Origin: Anaerolineales bacterium
Lineage (GTDB): Bacteria > Chloroflexota > Anaerolineae > 4572-78 > NAK82
NCBI GenBank assembly: GCA_024643945.1
Contig: JAHELX010000438.1
Span: 1-5,601, forward strand
DNA length: 5,601 nucleotides
Direction: 5' to 3'
The position numbers and the translations under genes are program-made. Under the pieces are notes generated by a model. That model searched no databases. It was not told the DNA's origin and was given only the letters and a program-made list of their open reading frames with translations. Below, in pieces: positions 4,710 to 5,601 of this stretch. How positions within the stretch are numbered: position 1 is the first letter of the stretch; each line of letters begins with the position of its first letter.

Positions 4710-5601
4710 ATGGCCGAAGAACAATCGACTGATCTAGTTCCGACCGAGTACGCACAACTTACTCAGGTGCGCGTTCCTCTGGAGGACGCAGGAGGGGTCT
4801 TCGCCGCGAGGGATGCCAGCGGCCGTACGCCTCTCGTCCTGGTTCCCCTTAACCCGCACCGCATTCGCAACGAATTTGTGGTCGCCGGTCTCATCGCGTT
4901 TGGCGCCGCGCTTGTGAGTGGCATCCTGCTCAACAACTTTGCACTGGCATCGCTGGGGAGCATGCTGGGTGTGCTCCTGGTCTTATTCGGACTCTACCGC
5001 AGTTTCATGGTGCGCATCCCGGAGGGAACAACTGCGTTGCTCACCCGGGGCGGCAAACACGTTCGCATGTTGGAGGCCGGCACCCATATCGTCCCGTCAT
5101 GGTTCGCCGTCTCGCACCTGGTCACGCGGCGGGAGATCCCGTATGACGTACCGGCGGTCGAGGCACTCAGCGCGGACGATGTGGGTGTGATGGTGGATAC
5201 CTTAATCACCTTCAGCATCGCCGACCCTTACCGGTTTGTCTACCGCATCACAGCCGACGATTTCGACGATGTGCTACAGGCAGCCTGCCAGCATGCCATT
5301 CGGGGGCAGGTGCGGCGGCTGTCCTCGGACGAGATCATCGACGTGACCCGACAGGGGGCGGGCGAGTTGCGCAGGTCCCTCAGCGCAGAGGTCGAGCCCT
5401 ACGGCGTGGAGGTTATGCGGGTCAACGTCACTCAGACACGTCTCCCAGAGGAGTTCCGGCACTCCTACGAGGCGCGCCAACTGGCCGTGTCCCAACAGGT
5501 GGAGCAGTCAAAGAGGCAGGCCCTCGCCCAGCGCCGCCAGGCCGACGCGGAAGCGCTGGAGCGGCAACAGGTGATCGCCCACGTCGAACGCGAGCGGGAA
5601 G
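4710..5601 (+). CDS. Membrane-anchored SPFH/band-7 protein, N-terminal part (runs off the right edge)
   Basis: An open frame from ATG 4710 continues past the window end, with 297 residues visible. Residues 1-54 form a polar N-terminal segment. About 55-98 is a hydrophobic hairpin (FVVAGLIAFGAALVSGILL, a short break, then LGVLLVLFGLY). An SPFH/band-7 domain follows from about 98 to 250: VRIPEGTTALLTRGG, then LEAGTHIVPSWF, REIPYDVPAVEALSADDVGV, ITFSIADPYRFVY, and YGVEVMRVNVTQTRLPEEF. From about residue 250 the sequence becomes an Ala/Gln/Glu/Arg-rich helix (RQALAQRRQADAEALER) typical of the flotillin/stomatin coiled coil. SPFH proteins oligomerise into membrane-bound cages or rings that organise membrane domains or hold proteases. 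The order of segments fits that architecture. Whether it is stomatin-, flotillin- or prohibitin-like cannot be decided without the C-terminus. It follows the AI-2E-type gene by 69 bases on the same strand, with no terminator visible between them. Confidence 0.87.
   Translation, partial: MAEEQSTDLVPTEYAQLTQVRVPLEDAGGVFAARDASGRTPLVLVPLNPHRIRNEFVVAGLIAFGAALVSGILLNNFALASLGSMLGVLLVLFGLYRSFMVRIPEGTTALLTRGGKHVRMLEAGTHIVPSWFAVSHLVTRREIPYDVPAVEALSADDVGVMVDTLITFSIADPYRFVYRITADDFDDVLQAACQHAIRGQVRRLSSDEIIDVTRQGAGELRRSLSAEVEPYGVEVMRVNVTQTRLPEEFRHSYEARQLAVSQQVEQSKRQALAQRRQADAEALERQQVIAHVERERE

Overview
The window is GC-rich chromosomal DNA from a bacterium. It holds two divergent blocks of mostly membrane-protein genes either side of a 375-base AT-richer intergenic region (2788-3162). 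Taxonomy is not directly provable. The LysM-type exported protein at the left edge, the subtype of BASS transporter and the long TTCGGAAGT-type palindrome at 1448-1482 all recall environmental Chloroflexota (Anaerolineae/Caldilineae-like) genomes. That is an impression from memory, not a search result.

Left block, all on the minus strand, read from 2787 down to 1: an uncharacterised four-helix membrane protein; a BASS/SBF-type transporter whose start overlaps the previous stop by 8 bases; a 35-base hairpin; a DUF1269-type glycine-rich membrane protein; an HdeD/DUF308 six-helix membrane protein; and the N-terminus of an exported LysM-domain protein cut by the window edge.

Right block, all on the plus strand, read from 3163 to 5601: a 56-residue glycine-zipper membrane microprotein; an AI-2E/PerM-family permease whose earliest start overlaps the microprotein stop (GTGA), although a stronger ribosome binding site supports a start 33 bases later; and, 69 bases on, a membrane-anchored SPFH/band-7 protein cut by the right edge.

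Every protein is predicted to be membrane-embedded, or exported in the LysM case. Several belong to families linked to envelope or acid stress (HdeD), membrane organisation (SPFH) or transport (BASS, AI-2E). An envelope-maintenance locus is a reasonable inference, but no substrate or shared pathway can be read from the sequence. The most distinctive items are the glycine ladder of the microprotein, echoed in the DUF1269 protein across the divergent region, and a cluster of inverted repeats and GTTC/GAAC/GTAC half-sites between the two blocks. I see no mobile element, CRISPR array, tRNA, rRNA or recognised defence system.
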